This document shows, piece by piece, positions 24,291-35,499 of a DNA stretch of 64,000 nucleotides. The notes below the pieces were generated by a model that was not told the origin of the DNA, made no database searches, and worked only from the letters and a program-made list of their open reading frames with translations. How positions within the stretch are numbered: position 1 is the stretch's first letter; each line of letters begins with the position of its first letter. Made by a program: the position numbers and the translations under genes. This stretch comes from Chinchilla lanigera (taxonomy: Eukaryota; Chordata; Mammalia; Rodentia; Chinchillidae), in NCBI RefSeq assembly GCF_000276665.1, contig NW_004955470.1, forward strand, positions 5,101,497-5,165,496, written 5' to 3'.

Positions 24291-25185
24291 AAGAGCTTTT
24301 ATGAATTCAACAAATATTTAGTAGTTTGTTTTTTTTTTATCTTGTTCTAGAGATGGCACCATGCTGTTTGAAAATCAATGGTCATCACAACATATACCAG
24401 TTTTGAAAAAAGTCACTGCCTAACGAAAATAAGGGCTAAAAAAATGCAACTGACTCATACACAAAGATGTTTACCACGGGGTCATAAGTTGAGAGGCAAA
24501 ACAACTTAGGGAAAACTCCTTCGACTAAGTGTAAAAAAATGTTTATTATGGTATAGGGCTGACTGGGTGATTACAGCTACTAAAAGTAACATTTTGAAGA
24601 GTATTTAATGACAGTAAAAATGCTCATGGTATAATTTCAAGAGTAAACATTTTAAAGGAAAAAGATGTATGAGAAAAAAGGACTGGAAGGAAACAAAAAA
24701 TCTTAACAGAAATCACTTGGCACCACGCTTCTGAGTGGGGTTTTTATCTATATCATTCCATAATTTTAAATATTACTGTGATATAATATAAATTTATCAT
24801 CAGGAGGAGAAATTAGGACCATAAAACCTTAAAAATAAGGTAACATACTGGATCTCCAGATTAGAAAAACTCATGCTTTTGGATTTTTTTTAGATTTCAT
24901 TTCATTCTGAATATGTTTTCACAAGATGAAGGTTCTTTAATCCTGTTCATGAAGTTTACATAACCGAAATTTAACTTGTAGTATTCTTTTAAAATCAAAT
25001 TTAGCAACTAATAAAAATTATTTTATAATTTACTAGAACAGAAAGTTTGGTGTGCTGATTTTTTGTCTCTGAAAAGTATTAACACATGCTGGTTGATAAT
25101 TACTCTCCCTGGCTTCCAAGTAACTTACTCCACATAGTCCCTAGAAAATGTTCTTTTTATAATACATAAACAGAATCACTTGTAC

Positions 25186-25353
25186 CTGAAAATTTATTCA
25201 ATGCATCCTTACTTCCATTTGCTTCTGCGCCCACACGCCGGAATTGTTGCACGATGGTACTTAACTCAGAAGAGCGCTGGGAAATTCTGTGTTCAGCTAT
25301 TCGAAGACGTTCTTTTAAAGCAAGAAATTCTCGTTGATAAGCAATTAGTTTTT
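25186..25353 (-). CDS. MGAT4A: MGAT4A coding exon 2: coiled-coil stem
   Basis: This 168-bp exon encodes residues 32-88, from the split Glu32 through [20 protein letters not shown] to NKFS and a split codon. It begins after the acceptor 'cctttag' and ends 'TTTTCAG' before the donor 'gtacaa'. Phases are 1 in and 1 out, matching both neighbouring exons. The heptad-like spacing of Leu, Ile and Val with many Glu, Arg and Gln fits the lumenal stem coiled coil of GnT-IV enzymes, which holds the catalytic domain away from the Golgi membrane. The reading frame is intact and I recognise the sequence as MGAT4A rather than MGAT4B. A B1 SINE lies only about 70 bp from the acceptor side. Confidence 0.97.
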
Positions 25354-25424
25354 CTAAAGGCAAAAATAAAAAAAAGTCCTTAATACATTTTCAAAAAAAA
25401 AATACAAACAGAATTATAAGAGTG

Positions 25425-25530
25425 CTCTCAGGAGGCTGAGGCAGGAGAATCACCATGAGTTCAAGGTCAGCCTGGGCTACATAGCAAGATCATGTCTCAC
25501 ACCTCAACTCCAACAAAACACAAACAAAAA
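25425..25530 (+). repeat. B1 SINE, partial, next to MGAT4A exon 2
   Basis: 'ctcaggaggctgaggcagga', 'caaggtcagcctgggctaca' and 'atagcaagatcatgtctcac'. Its 5' part is missing. It lies about 70 bp upstream (gene sense) of the exon 2 acceptor and is antisense to the gene. Confidence 0.85.
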
Positions 25531-26633
25531 GAACTAGTAGAGTAGAAATTTTCATGCAAACAGTGAAATTTGTCAAAAGTAACACTTCAAGCATAACACT
25601 AACATTTCTCAAATGGTACAACTATGAGAACCATACTTGTGTCAACCAGAAAAAGCAAAGTTAACAATACACACTGATGGAATGAGTATAACATATTTCA
25701 TAGTATAATCAATCATTTCTACAGGCTCAGTGCTTCCTCTCTACTTCTGATTCTTGAAGATGCTGGCCAAATTCCTGACTCCTATAAACTCAGTGAGCTA
25801 GGTGTACCATGAGCCTACCCGAAAGCTGTTCGATTTAATAATGACAGAATCACAGATCGAGACAAATTGGATTTTATGAGGATAAATGTAGGCATTAAAA
25901 CAGTGGATACACGCAGGTGAGCTCAGAGCCAGCTGACACTGAGCCGAAGCCTGCGGGGGGACATGGGTACTAGGCAGGCAACCGTTCGTTCCCTGGCTCT
26001 CAGGGCTGCATGGGGAGTGAGGGCGGCTGGGACAGCCGGGTGGGGGCCTCACACCCTCCTCCTATGCAGAGAAAGCAGCGCTTTCAACTCCTCCACCAGC
26101 TGGCCAGCCATCAGCTACTATTGTGATAGTAGGTTTGCCATAACCTAAGCAAACCTGTTTAACAGTATGTACGAAAATAAGGAAATAAATTTAATGTAAT
26201 AATCTCTGCTTTCTTCAATGATAAATTCAGTAAGAAACACACTTACGCAGCCTGGATCTGCACGCTTCCTAAAGTTGGTCTTGAGAACAAAACCACTGCA
26301 GATGCTGCTCCTCGTCCCCGTGTCAGGGGACACACAGTAAGCACCTGCTAGGGATTCTGTCCCTCTGGCTCCACAGCCCTGCTGGCCTACACTGAACAAG
26401 GACGCCACTCAAGTCACTGCCTTCCCCTAGGTCTGTGGGCTGCAGGAGGAGGGAAGCAGAAGGGGGTGGTGACAGGGACAGGCACACAGGGACCCTCAGG
26501 ATGCCAGCCACGTTCTACTACTGCCCTGGGTGGTGTGGTTTAACACAGCTGGCTACTGTACATGCATGGTCCGTGTAAGTTCACATGGGAAGAAAAGTAA
26601 GACGTTACTATTCACAAATACAAAACTATAAAG

Positions 26634-26776
26634 AACCAGGTGCAATGCTACACACTAAAGTCCCCGATTCTTGGTGGGAAGCTGAAACAGGAGGATCCCT
26701 GGAGCCCAGAAGTTGCCCAGGAGACCAGCTTGGGCCACATAGTAAGAACCCAGCTCAGGGAAAAAAAAAAAAAAAG
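26634..26776 (+). repeat. B1 SINE
   Basis: 'aaccaggtgcaatgctacac', 'gaagctgaaacaggaggatc' and 'catagtaagaacccagctca', with a poly(A) tail. It contains an expanded middle segment. Confidence 0.75.
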
Positions 26777-27210
26777 GAAGACTTAACCTTGCAAAAAGAT
26801 TAAATTCTACCCTAAGCTAAACAATAAACTTATTCAAAACCTTTCGAAAAAACAATTTGGAGGGTGGAACGTTTGATGTGGGATTCTAAAATTCATCCAG
26901 AACAACATTTTTAAAGTACTAAGGGATGGTTTAAACGCCAGCATAATATTGACAGTGATGGGCTATGACCTGCTGAATAAAATAAGAATCCATGAGTCCA
27001 TATCAATAAAGAAATAAAAACTAACATATGAGAGGAAGGCGTTTCTTACAGCAGAATGCTGCCTAATAAACACAGAAGGTGTGGAGGACTGACAACTGGT
27101 GGTCACCTTATAAGCCCCAGCTGAACTGAGTAAGCGTGGTGCTGGTGTGGGAGGCCCACCTGAAGACTGTTGCCAGCTGCGTAAGAGGCAGAACTGGAGA
27201 AGAAGAGAGA

Positions 27211-27300
27211 AGGCTGTTGGGAGCTGCTGGAGGCTGTTGGGAGCTGCTGGAGGCTGTTGGGAGCTGAGAAAAGGCTGTTGGGAGTTGGTAGGAGCTGTAA
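27211..27300. repeat. 20-bp minisatellite inside the 930-bp LTR
   Basis: The unit 'aggctgttgggagctgctgg' occurs at 27211 and 27231, then with decay at 27251 and about 27272, giving roughly four copies. Confidence 0.92.
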
Positions 27301-27318
27301 GCAGCTGTTAGTTCTTTT

Positions 27319-27647
27319 GGAGGAGCTCGTCGTGCTGGCTTTCCTGATGAACTTGTCTGTTTTCATCTTCTCAGGAGCTCGGGACCTGGTTGGCACTGAG
27401 AACAGCTTCAGTTCACTTTGGGGGAGCTCTGGTCCTCACTTTAAGCATCACTTCCTGGCTCCAGAGGGGAAGATGGCGCACTGCCCAGTCTCCTGGAGAA
27501 GCTTGCTGCGTTGGCTTTCCTGATGGGAACCCAGCTGTACTCACCATCACAGGAGCTCAGGACCTCACTGCTGCTGAGAAAGGCTATGGTACCTTTTGGG
27601 GGAACTTTGGTTCTTCTTTTGAGCATAACTTTCTGGCTCCAGTGTAG
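27319..27647. repeat. Imperfect tandem duplication (about 170-bp unit) inside the LTR
   Basis: Unit 1 (about 27319-27473) and unit 2 (about 27495-27647) share, in order, 'ggctttcctgatg', a GGAGCTC-containing block, a run of Gs before an ACTTTGG/AGCTCTGG segment, 'aagcatcactt'/'gagcataactt' and 'ctggctccag'. The offset grows from 166 to 178 bp, showing indels. Confidence 0.8.
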
Positions 27648-28948
27648 ATGCCTCAGGCTGCTAGCACAGATCCTTCATCCCAGTGGCACAGACTTCCTAG
27701 ATTCCACCACTGACCTTGGGCCTTCCCAGTACAGATCCATGAAACAGGCCTGGATGAGACGTTGTCATGGGCTCTGGGCCTCCAGTTGGATTCGTGGGAG
27801 ACATCGTTATGGGCTCTAGGTCTTCAGCTGGTCGCATGCAGGGCATTATCTCGGGGTCCAGGCCCGCAGCTGGATTCTTTGGTCCTTATTGTATGCACAG
27901 ATTTCCACAGATTTGTATATGATTCTCTGGGGGACTATTGTAAATAATCTTATCAAATACGTGTCCTGCATTATATTGTCTCCCCTTGCAAAGTAATCCC
28001 AAACCAGCACAGAAGGAATGACAGGAAATTGCAGAATCATCATGGCAAGATTGCATTCAGGCCAGTATCCAATGTAGATGCCGTAACTAGGGAGGTAAAA
28101 GTCCGACGACAAACAAGACATAAATGTATCTCAAAGTGTCTCCCCAAAGAACTCACTTTATATAATAAAGGGGACAATGCTGATCTCACAGTGGGGAAAC
28201 CTGGCAGAGAGGTCACCTGGGCAGAGTGACCCGAGTTCGCAGAGACTGGGTGCCCCAAGGCGGGGCACAGAGACCTGGCTCGCTGCGTGGTGCTCCTGCA
28301 GGAAGTGCATCATCTAGAGGACTCTCAAGTGGTTCTAATCTGGAGGAAAGAGCAGACGCACCCAAGCTCTGGGGCTGGCACATCAGCACATGGCCTCTCC
28401 TTCAACAATGTCAAGGTCATCGAAGACAAAGGCTAAGAAAATGCCTGGGACCAAGACAACTAACTACCAAACACACGGCCAGCAGGCCTGGACTCAATTC
28501 CAACCAAAAAAAAGTGAGATCAAGAACACCGTTGACTAACAGAATCTAGACTAGAGCGCTGATCACATGGTGCTGCCATGACATTCCCTGAACCTGACAA
28601 TGTACTATGGCAACAGATGGCCCTGGCGCTTAGAAAATAAACACTAAATTATGTAGGGGTAAAGAGGCATGACTGCTGCAATTCACTCAGAGGCTTCTGA
28701 AAAGGAAAAAAAACTCCTAGATTTAGAAAGATGATAAAGGCAAAGTGTTCCCAACAGGGGATGAGTGTAGAGAGGTTATGTGCTCTATCCTTACAACTCT
28801 TCCTGACTTCTTTCTCAATGAAAAGTTTTCAAAAGGTTAAGCAGGACTGGATGGCAGATATGGGCTCAGTCTTTGAGAAGCTTTGGGTGGGAGGAAGGGA
28901 AGGTCTGAGGGCAGTCTCTGTCCCTACATCCACTTTCTTGGTGCACAT

Positions 28949-29000
28949 GAGAGAGAGAGAGAGACAATGTTTGTGTGTGAGTGTGCGCGCGCGCACACGC

Positions 29001-29031
<31 letters not shown>

Positions 29032-29105
29032 TGTGCGCGAGCGCACATACTGAGCTATATGTGTGTGTGTGTGTGTGTGTGCGCGCACGCGCGTGCGCTC
29101 GCATG
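28949..29105. repeat. Compound GA / GC / GT microsatellite, Z-DNA-prone
   Basis: A short GAGA run is followed by long alternating CG and TG tracts interrupted by 'acatactgagctatatg'. The alternating purine-pyrimidine stretch is about 130 bp in total. Confidence 0.95.
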
Positions 29106-29283
29106 TGCTGGGGATTGATCCCAGGGCCTGCATACTGAGCTATATCCCCAGTCCTTTTAGATTTTTATTTGAAACAGAGTCATGCTAAGTTGTTGAACTG
29201 CCCAGGTTGGGGTTGAATTTTTGATCCTCCTGCCTCAGCCTCTCTGAGTGCTGGGATGCCAGCTGCGCACCACCAGGCCTGCT
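29104..29283 (-). repeat. B1-dID heterodimeric SINE
   Basis: The plus strand reads 'gtgctggggattgatcccag' and 'ctgagctatatccccagtcc' (ID half), then 'gaaacagagtcatgctaagt' and 'tcctgcctcagcctctctga' (B1 half). Confidence 0.88.
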
Positions 29284-30685
29284 TCAGCACTTTTCTTTTT
29301 CTTAAGCCAGCCTCCCTGAGGAGCCAGTTTCACCAAGAAGCGGCAGCACCAATGCCTGGAGAGGAAGTTCCTTGATTCCAAAACACTCCACGGCTGGCTG
29401 TGAGGGGACATCAACGTACTTCTAGAAAGTCATGTAGAGGAGATCGCTTGGGCCTGGGGACTATGTGTAAGTTCACACATAGTCTAAGTCCACAACCCAT
29501 GGCTATGACGTGCTCCAGACAGGCCACTCCCACCCAACTCATTTCCACCCTTTGTTCCACTGCATTCTCCATACCGGAAGTTTCCACAGCAGCACGACAC
29601 ACTCATCCTCCATCCGGAAAGCCGACTCGGCTTTCTAGAAGTTTCCTGTGATTTTCCCCATTCACATTTCCCGTAACACTAGACTCCTCTGTTGAAGAGA
29701 ACAGAGCGCTGGTTCCCTGCAGTTCCATTCAAACCTCAACATCATACACCTAAAACCCTCAAAAGCAATGATGTGTCCCACATGCCCTATTTGCAAACTG
29801 AGTGGTAAAACGTGAAATCCCCATCAGCTACTCTGCATAACAAGGGCTCCTGTGAAATCAGTCCTTCACCCCTTTGGCCCTTCTGGCCCGCCCCACTCTT
29901 CAGGGAGAAAAGCAGCCCCACTTGGGGGAGATGTGTTCGGTCAGATCTTCCTGCAGGTCCAGGTGTCCTCGGAACAGGCATCCTCAGGGAGGATCCTCCA
30001 GTCCTGGGGAGGTTTGAGGGGGGGACAGTGTCCCGCTCTGCCTCTGTACCTGGCGCACCCCACCCCAGACAGTGCTTTGAGGGGCCAGCCCCTCAGTCTT
30101 CTTGGCACCAGCTCTGAACAAACCCGATTCCTTCCCACAACTCCTGCCCCCTGAATTTTGGTCCCTTCAAGCAACAAGTGACCTGGACATTTGATTCTAA
30201 AAACATGTGGGGGCCACTGCCAGAAACAAAGGGATTTCAATGCCGCTCTCTTCCTGGGAACCACTCAGCATTGCTTACTGTTTTTTTATTTAATGCAACC
30301 TGTTTTTAATTGTGGAAAATGATATATCCAGATTAGGCAAAAGTGCAAATCATGTTTTGTGAAGCTAAAGTTTTAAAGCATGAAAATTTCAAAATATAAA
30401 ATGGATATTTGATCCTTTTTTTGGTAAAAATGGTAATTTCATTTGGTTCAACAATTTAAATAATAGCTCTGGGCTGGACAACTTAAAAACTGATCAATAA
30501 ATAACAGTAACACAAAAACACTAATAACACCCACTGTATAGTACATCAAAACAGAATAGAAAACCTTTTTTCAAACAATGGTACCTTTTTATTAGCAACA
30601 CTTGGGGGATACTACTGAATTCTATGGACTAACATTAAAATTAAACCCACTTTTCATGTTTTAATTTTTAAAATTTTAAGATAAG

Positions 30686-30750
30686 TTTTTTTTTTTTTTT
30701 TGGTACCAGAAATTGAACTCAGGACCTCACACTTGCCAGGCAGGCACTTA
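30686..30750 (-). repeat. ID SINE, truncated
   Basis: A T-run followed by 'ggtaccagaaattgaactca' and 'acttgccaggcaggcactta'. The promoter-side end is missing. Confidence 0.8.
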
Positions 30751-31216
30751 TTAAAATAATATTCTGATGCTAAAAAAAATGTCCATCATCTGGGCATCTG
30801 GTTCATCCCTTCAACGTCACTGAAGCTTTTCATACAAGCAATATTAAGTGAAAAAGATACAACAGAAGAACTCCTTCAGCAATAAGTTTCCAAAATCCAA
30901 CAAGCTGTACTTTTTAGGAACTATCACTGCCTTTGAGGAAGCGTTTTATTTCACTCTTTTTAACTTTACATTTATCATTTTTACATAACCAATTTAAAAT
31001 AGAATTTCACCTGGATGAAACTGGGGGTGATTTCCCACTTCCAAACCTCTAAAACGAAGTAAAACCGCAAGAATTGAGTTCAGAAGGACACCTAGAAGAA
31101 CTGAGGCCTAGACGAGCTGACAGACAGTATGCATGCGTCCTGATGAAAAATGCTCAAAGAACAGGTTCTGGACAGACAGACAATTCTAAGCAGAACGGAG
31201 ACCAAACGTTACAAAC

Positions 31217-31420
31217 CTGGCGTCTGTTTCCCCAGACTTAATCCTAACACTCCAGAGGCTGACGGAGGAATACAAGTTCAAGTTCAGCCTAGGCAATTTA
31301 GTAATTTAATGAGACCTTGTCTCAAAATTTTAAAAAATAAACTTAAAAAAAAAGGGCTAGGGATGTAGTTCAAGCCCAAGGTTCAATCCCCAGTACTGCA
31401 ATAAATAAATAAATAAAAAT
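31217..31420 (+). repeat. B1-dID heterodimeric SINE
   Basis: 'cctaacactccagaggctga', 'gaccttgtctcaaaatttta', 'gggctagggatgtagttcaa' and 'caatccccagtactgc', ending in an (AAAT)n tail. Confidence 0.88.
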
Positions 31421-31499
31421 TTATACTGCTGATGTCTGAGGGTATATTGAAAGGAACAGTTAATGCTTAAAATTTTTTATATTCTGACCAATTTTGCAC

Positions 31500-31765
31500 G
31501 CTTGTATCTGGTAATCTGAGCAACTGATTTGAAGACAACAATATGCAATGGAACAACCACTGGTGAATTCCTACCATCTTGTTAGTGAAACTCTGTATTA
31601 TCTCTAATGTTTTATCTAATGATTTTTTTTTATTCTCTTTAATGGTTTGAACAATCTTCCATCCTTACATCTGGTAATCTGAGCAATGTAGCTGAAGATA
31701 ACAATATGCAATATAACAACCACTGTTAATTCCTATCATTTTGTTTTGAAACTCTGTATGACTTT
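31500..31765. repeat. Tandem pair of an unclassified repeat
   Basis: Copy A (about 31500-31605) and copy B (about 31665-31763) share 'atctggtaatctgagcaa', a GAAGAcAACAATATGCAAT block, 'aacaaccactg' and 'gaaactctgtat'. A third relative lies at about 53150-53250. I do not recognise the family. Confidence 0.8.
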
Positions 31766-31841
31766 TAATGTGCTTGCTTTTGTTTGTTTGTGATATTGGT
31801 ATGCTGCTATTGTTCTTTTGTTTTTTTGTTTTGTTTTGTTT

Positions 31842-31908
31842 TTCTCCGGTACCGGGAACCGAACTCACGACCTTGCGCTTGCCAGGCAGGCGCTTTGCCG
31901 CTGAGCTA
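31842..31908 (-). repeat. ID SINE cut by assembly gap
   Basis: 'tctccggtaccgggaaccga', 'ttgcgcttgccaggcaggcg' and 'tttgccgctgagcta' end directly at the first N. It is little diverged from other young-looking ID copies. Confidence 0.88.
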
Positions 31909-32621
31909 NNNNNNNNNNNNNNNNNNNNNNNNNNNNNNNNNNNNNNNNNNNNNNNNNNNNNNNNNNNNNNNNNNNNNNNNNNNNNNNNNNNNNNNNNNNN
32001 NNNNNNNNNNNNNNNNNNNNNNNNNNNNNNNNNNNNNNNNNNNNNNNNNNNNNNNNNNNNNNNNNNNNNNNNNNNNNNNNNNNNNNNNNNNNNNNNNNNN
32101 NNNNNNNNNNNNNNNNNNNNNNNNNNNNNNNNNNNNNNNNNNNNNNNNNNNNNNNNNNNNNNNNNNNNNNNNNNNNNNNNNNNNNNNNNNNNNNNNNNNN
32201 NNNNNNNNNNNNNNNNNNNNNNNNNNNNNNNNNNNNNNNNNNNNNNNNNNNNNNNNNNNNNNNNNNNNNNNNNNNNNNNNNNNNNNNNNNNNNNNNNNNN
32301 NNNNNNNNNNNNNNNNNNNNNNNNNNNNNNNNNNNNNNNNNNNNNNNNNNNNNNNNNNNNNNNNNNNNNNNNNNNNNNNNNNNNNNNNNNNNNNNNNNNN
32401 NNNNNNNNNNNNNNNNNNNNNNNNNNNNNNNNNNNNNNNNNNNNNNNNNNNNNNNNNNNNNNNNNNNNNNNNNNNNNNNNNNNNNNNNNNNNNNNNNNNN
32501 NNNNNNNNNNNNNNNNNNNNNNNNNNNNNNNNNNNNNNNNNNNNNNNNNNNNNNNNNNNNNNNNNNNNNNNNNNNNNNNNNNNNNNNNNNNNNNNNNNNN
32601 NNNNNNNNNNNNNNNNNNNNN
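31909..32621. other. Assembly gap (713 Ns)
   Basis: All bases are N. The left edge is inside a minus-strand ID element. The right edge is 'gtacc' plus poly(A), the end of a plus-strand ID-like SINE. Confidence 0.99.
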
Positions 32622-32646
32622 GTACCAAAAAAAAAAAAAAAAAAAA
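32622..32646 (+). repeat. 3' tail of an ID SINE emerging from the gap
   Basis: 'gtacc' followed by an A-run of about 20 matches the B-box-proximal end and tail of ID elements seen elsewhere in the window. Confidence 0.65.
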
Positions 32647-33884
32647 GAGTCCAGACTCAGGCGGTCTGAATTTACAGAGTTCTGGTCTCCCGGCCCTTCC
32701 TCCTCCTTCCCTGTGGCCCATATGTTAGAGGATCCAGGGACAGGAGGGGTTTGGTAAAATGTTTAGGAACACAATTCAAGAACTATATTTGGGGCAGAAA
32801 AGGGTTTCCAAGTATCCAGTGGACACCTACTTCAAAGCTCTTTTTTTAAGAATTATGAGAAATTATCAAGAGTCACCAATCTCATTCCCTGTTTCCAGAG
32901 TCCCCTGGTCAGGACTCACCACCTTAGCACAGATTCTAAAAAGACTCTTCTAAGTTCAAAAGCGGAAATGGGGCTCATGGATATACAGACTCAGATGCTT
33001 CAACTAAAACAAAGAATGTAACTCGTCTGTTTTTTTCATATGCATTCACTACGCTTACAAAACAAGGTCTTGTGAGTGCTAAGAGTGAAAAGTTTGCTGG
33101 AATACAATCACTATTTCTCTAAATTGTCCCCTAAGTAACATAATCATTAATGGTGCAATTCAAAATAAACTTCCAGGTAGAGGTTTAATAAGTTAAAATC
33201 TATCCAGTGACCTTATAAAGCGCAATACCCTGAGGCAGACTAATGATGCAGTGCAGTACTATAACACACACTTCCTTAGGAAGATATTCTCTATCTAAAC
33301 AGATGAAGCCATTGTCTTTGATTTCCCTTGGGGAAAGGGCCAGCTCTAAAATCCCAAATTTCATTATCATAGTGAAATGAGGGGGTAAAGAGTAGGTTGT
33401 GTAAGTTAGGACTAGACCCGGCAGAGCATACTTACGTATATGTTTATAACAGTTCTTTACTTTTAAAAATGGTCATAACCTGGTTTTTGGAAATTCAACC
33501 ACCATAAGGAATTTGGAATAAAAATTAGAGATGGTTATAAACTAATTTCCTTTAGTAAACTTATCAGCAGCCACTATTTCATAAGCATTTCACTCTCAAA
33601 GGAAAATTTAAGAAAAACATTTTTATTCTAAAAGATATAAGGCCATGTATGTTCCTATGAAGAATTCAAGACACGTCATTTCCATTTACATTAGAACCCA
33701 TTTTTTGATAAAAACAAATGCCAGTAAACCAATCGTACACTATGGAATTGCTCCACCAACATGCACAGAGTTCTCCTATGGCATCTCTTCAGCTACATCC
33801 AGTTAGAACATTCTGTGGCTTCTTTCACCTTCTCTCACTTCCCTTTCCTCTTGTTCCTAAATTTCCATCTTTCCCTTCCAGCAG

Positions 33885-34195
33885 TGTTACAGTTCGGGGC
33901 TAAAACGCTGGCCCACACTCTCCTGTGTCACTCTGTGTGTGCAGGAGACTGGATCAAGAGGCCACTGGAGCTTCTCGGGAGTCACGGGGATGTGGCCTGG
34001 AAGGGTGGACTGTGGTCCCCAGCTCCTTCTGCGAGGTGAGCAGCTTTCTTCTCCCAAGCCCTTGCTCCTTGCAGGTTTTTTCTTTGGAGCTGGTGGATCA
34101 TGCATGGACTGAGACCTCAGAAACCTTAAGCCAAAATACACCTCTTCTCCTTTAACCTGCGGGTGTCAAGGGTTGCATCTCAGAGAGGAGGAAAG
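33885..34195 (+). mobile_element. MaLR-type LTR fragment
   Basis: The 3' part resembles the rodent MaLR LTR end: 'ggtggatcatgcatggactg', 'aaaccttaagccaaaataca' and 'cctcttctcctttaacctgc'. The 5' limit is approximate. Confidence 0.55.
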
Positions 34196-34842
34196 TGGCG
34201 AAGACAGCTTCAGCAAAACCCTCTGAGTGTCTGTTTCTTTCTAGACTTCTCATTTCCAAAACCGTAAACTTCATGCTCTCACCTCTTCCTTCTTTCCTAT
34301 CGTTTTATTCCTGTGATACACCCCACAATATCCTTATCTCCTATCTCTTTCTCGTTCTTTTCTCGTTTCTTTGTTTCTTCTTGTTGTTTGTTTCTAACGG
34401 CTGAGGCTGAGGACTTTTTTCTCCAATGCAAGTTTAAACAGCCCACCTGTCTGGCCCCCACCACCAGGCAAAAATCACTGCAGACACCAAGTCCAGTACC
34501 CACGAATGCTTCTAGGCTGAAAGCCTCTCACTTAACTGTGGGAACTCAACAGAAACTACTGATTTATGAAAGGGACCTGTAATCCAGAGACACCTCACAC
34601 TTAAAGGAGGAAAAACAAAACCCAGAACCAATGGCTGTCTGGCTGAGCCGATGGTCTTAAGACGGAGCTGCAGCCTCATCCTCCCTTGGCTGACTTCTAG
34701 CATGCAGAAGTGCGGACGGGGCCCCGCCTATTTACTGTGACATCTAGTTCCCTTGGCGTCCACCCAAATTTGAGTGCTTTTGTCTTGTGTCCTGTCTCTC
34801 CCCTCCCCTGCCCCTCTCCCTTTTCCTTCCCCCTTCCTGAGC

Positions 34843-34932
34843 TTTCCATGATTCTGGGGGTTGAATTCAGGGCCTTTGCTTCAGCTACATCCCCAACCCT
34901 TTGTAATTTTTTTAAATTTTGAGACAGGATCT
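34843..34932 (-). repeat. B1-dID SINE, mostly the ID half
   Basis: 'ttctgggggttgaattcagg', 'agctacatccccaacccttt' and 'ttgagacaggatc' on the plus strand. Confidence 0.78.
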
Positions 34933-35499
34933 AAGTCCCTAAGTTCCCAGAATTTCTTTTCACTTGATACCTCCTGGACAGGGTACTGGGGCAGTCAGCA
35001 CCCTAAGAACACGAACAGTACCCAAGAAAAGCCTGGTGCCTGCAGCTGAAGGACTACAGAAGAGACCACAGAAACCTCTCACGCGACTGCCGCTCTGTTC
35101 TAGCACTCACCGTGGAGAAAACCCTGGTCCCAGTGCTCCTCACCAGCAATGGTCAGCAAAGGAGCCTACGCTTCACCCATCCGACTGTGACAACCCCACC
35201 GCCCTCACCACCCCCCATGCAAAAAGCCTGGGCTTCTATCAGAAATGACTGGGGGCAGCTGGGACCTCCTGCTGGCTGGGGACCAGCACAGGACTTTCTC
35301 TCCCATCCCAACTAGCAGTAAGGGGAAGCACTCCCCCGCAGTCATCCCCCTAGAAGGTCTGGAAAGGTCCAGACAGACAGACAATTTAAGTAAGATCCAG
35401 AGTCTTAGAACACCCAAAAAAACGCCGCAGATAAGACTGACAGTTACTTGTCAGAAAAAAAAAAAAAAAACCCAGGAAAATGTCAAATGCATACGAAAA

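Larger units (their letters stand above)
22797..25185 (-). other. MGAT4A: MGAT4A intron 2 (2389 bp)
   Basis: Donor 'gtacaa' (25185 downward) and acceptor 'atttcag' (ending at 22797) bound the intron. It holds four SINE copies, all on the plus strand, between about 23290 and 24300, plus one short tandem duplication. The stretches 22797-23290 and 24300-25185 show nothing I can assign. Confidence 0.9.
27080..28009 (+). mobile_element. Solo LTR-like insertion (930 bp) with direct-repeat flanks
   Basis: The insertion starts TG ('tgtggaggactgacaactgg') and ends CA ('aatcccaaaccagca'). It is flanked by 'cagaagg' at 27073-27079 and 28010-28016, and it interrupts an L1M 3' end. This is the structure of a solo LTR of an endogenous retrovirus-like element. 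I do not recognise the family. A 7-bp flank match is longer than the usual 4-6 bp, so one base may match by chance. It carries a 20-bp minisatellite and a larger internal duplication. No coding capacity was seen. Confidence 0.7.
26940..28720 (+). repeat. Ancient L1 (L1M-type) 3' end split by a 930-bp LTR
   Basis: Left part to 27079: 'gaatccatgagtccatatca' and 'ataaagaaataaaaact'. Right part from 28017: 'aatgacaggaaattgcagaa', 'caaagtgtctccccaaagaa', 'cagtggggaaacctggcaga', 'caaggtcatcgaagacaaag' and 'aggggtaaagaggcatgact'. These are consecutive L1M 3' landmarks, so the sequence between them is an insertion. Confidence 0.72.

Noticed and set aside
28731..29138. 135-codon frame rich in Arg, Ala, Cys and Val
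   Set aside because: Half of it is translated GC/GT microsatellite.
31768..32757. Very long open frames (over 270 codons) on both strands
   Set aside because: They run through 713 Ns; the real ends are ID element and poly(A).
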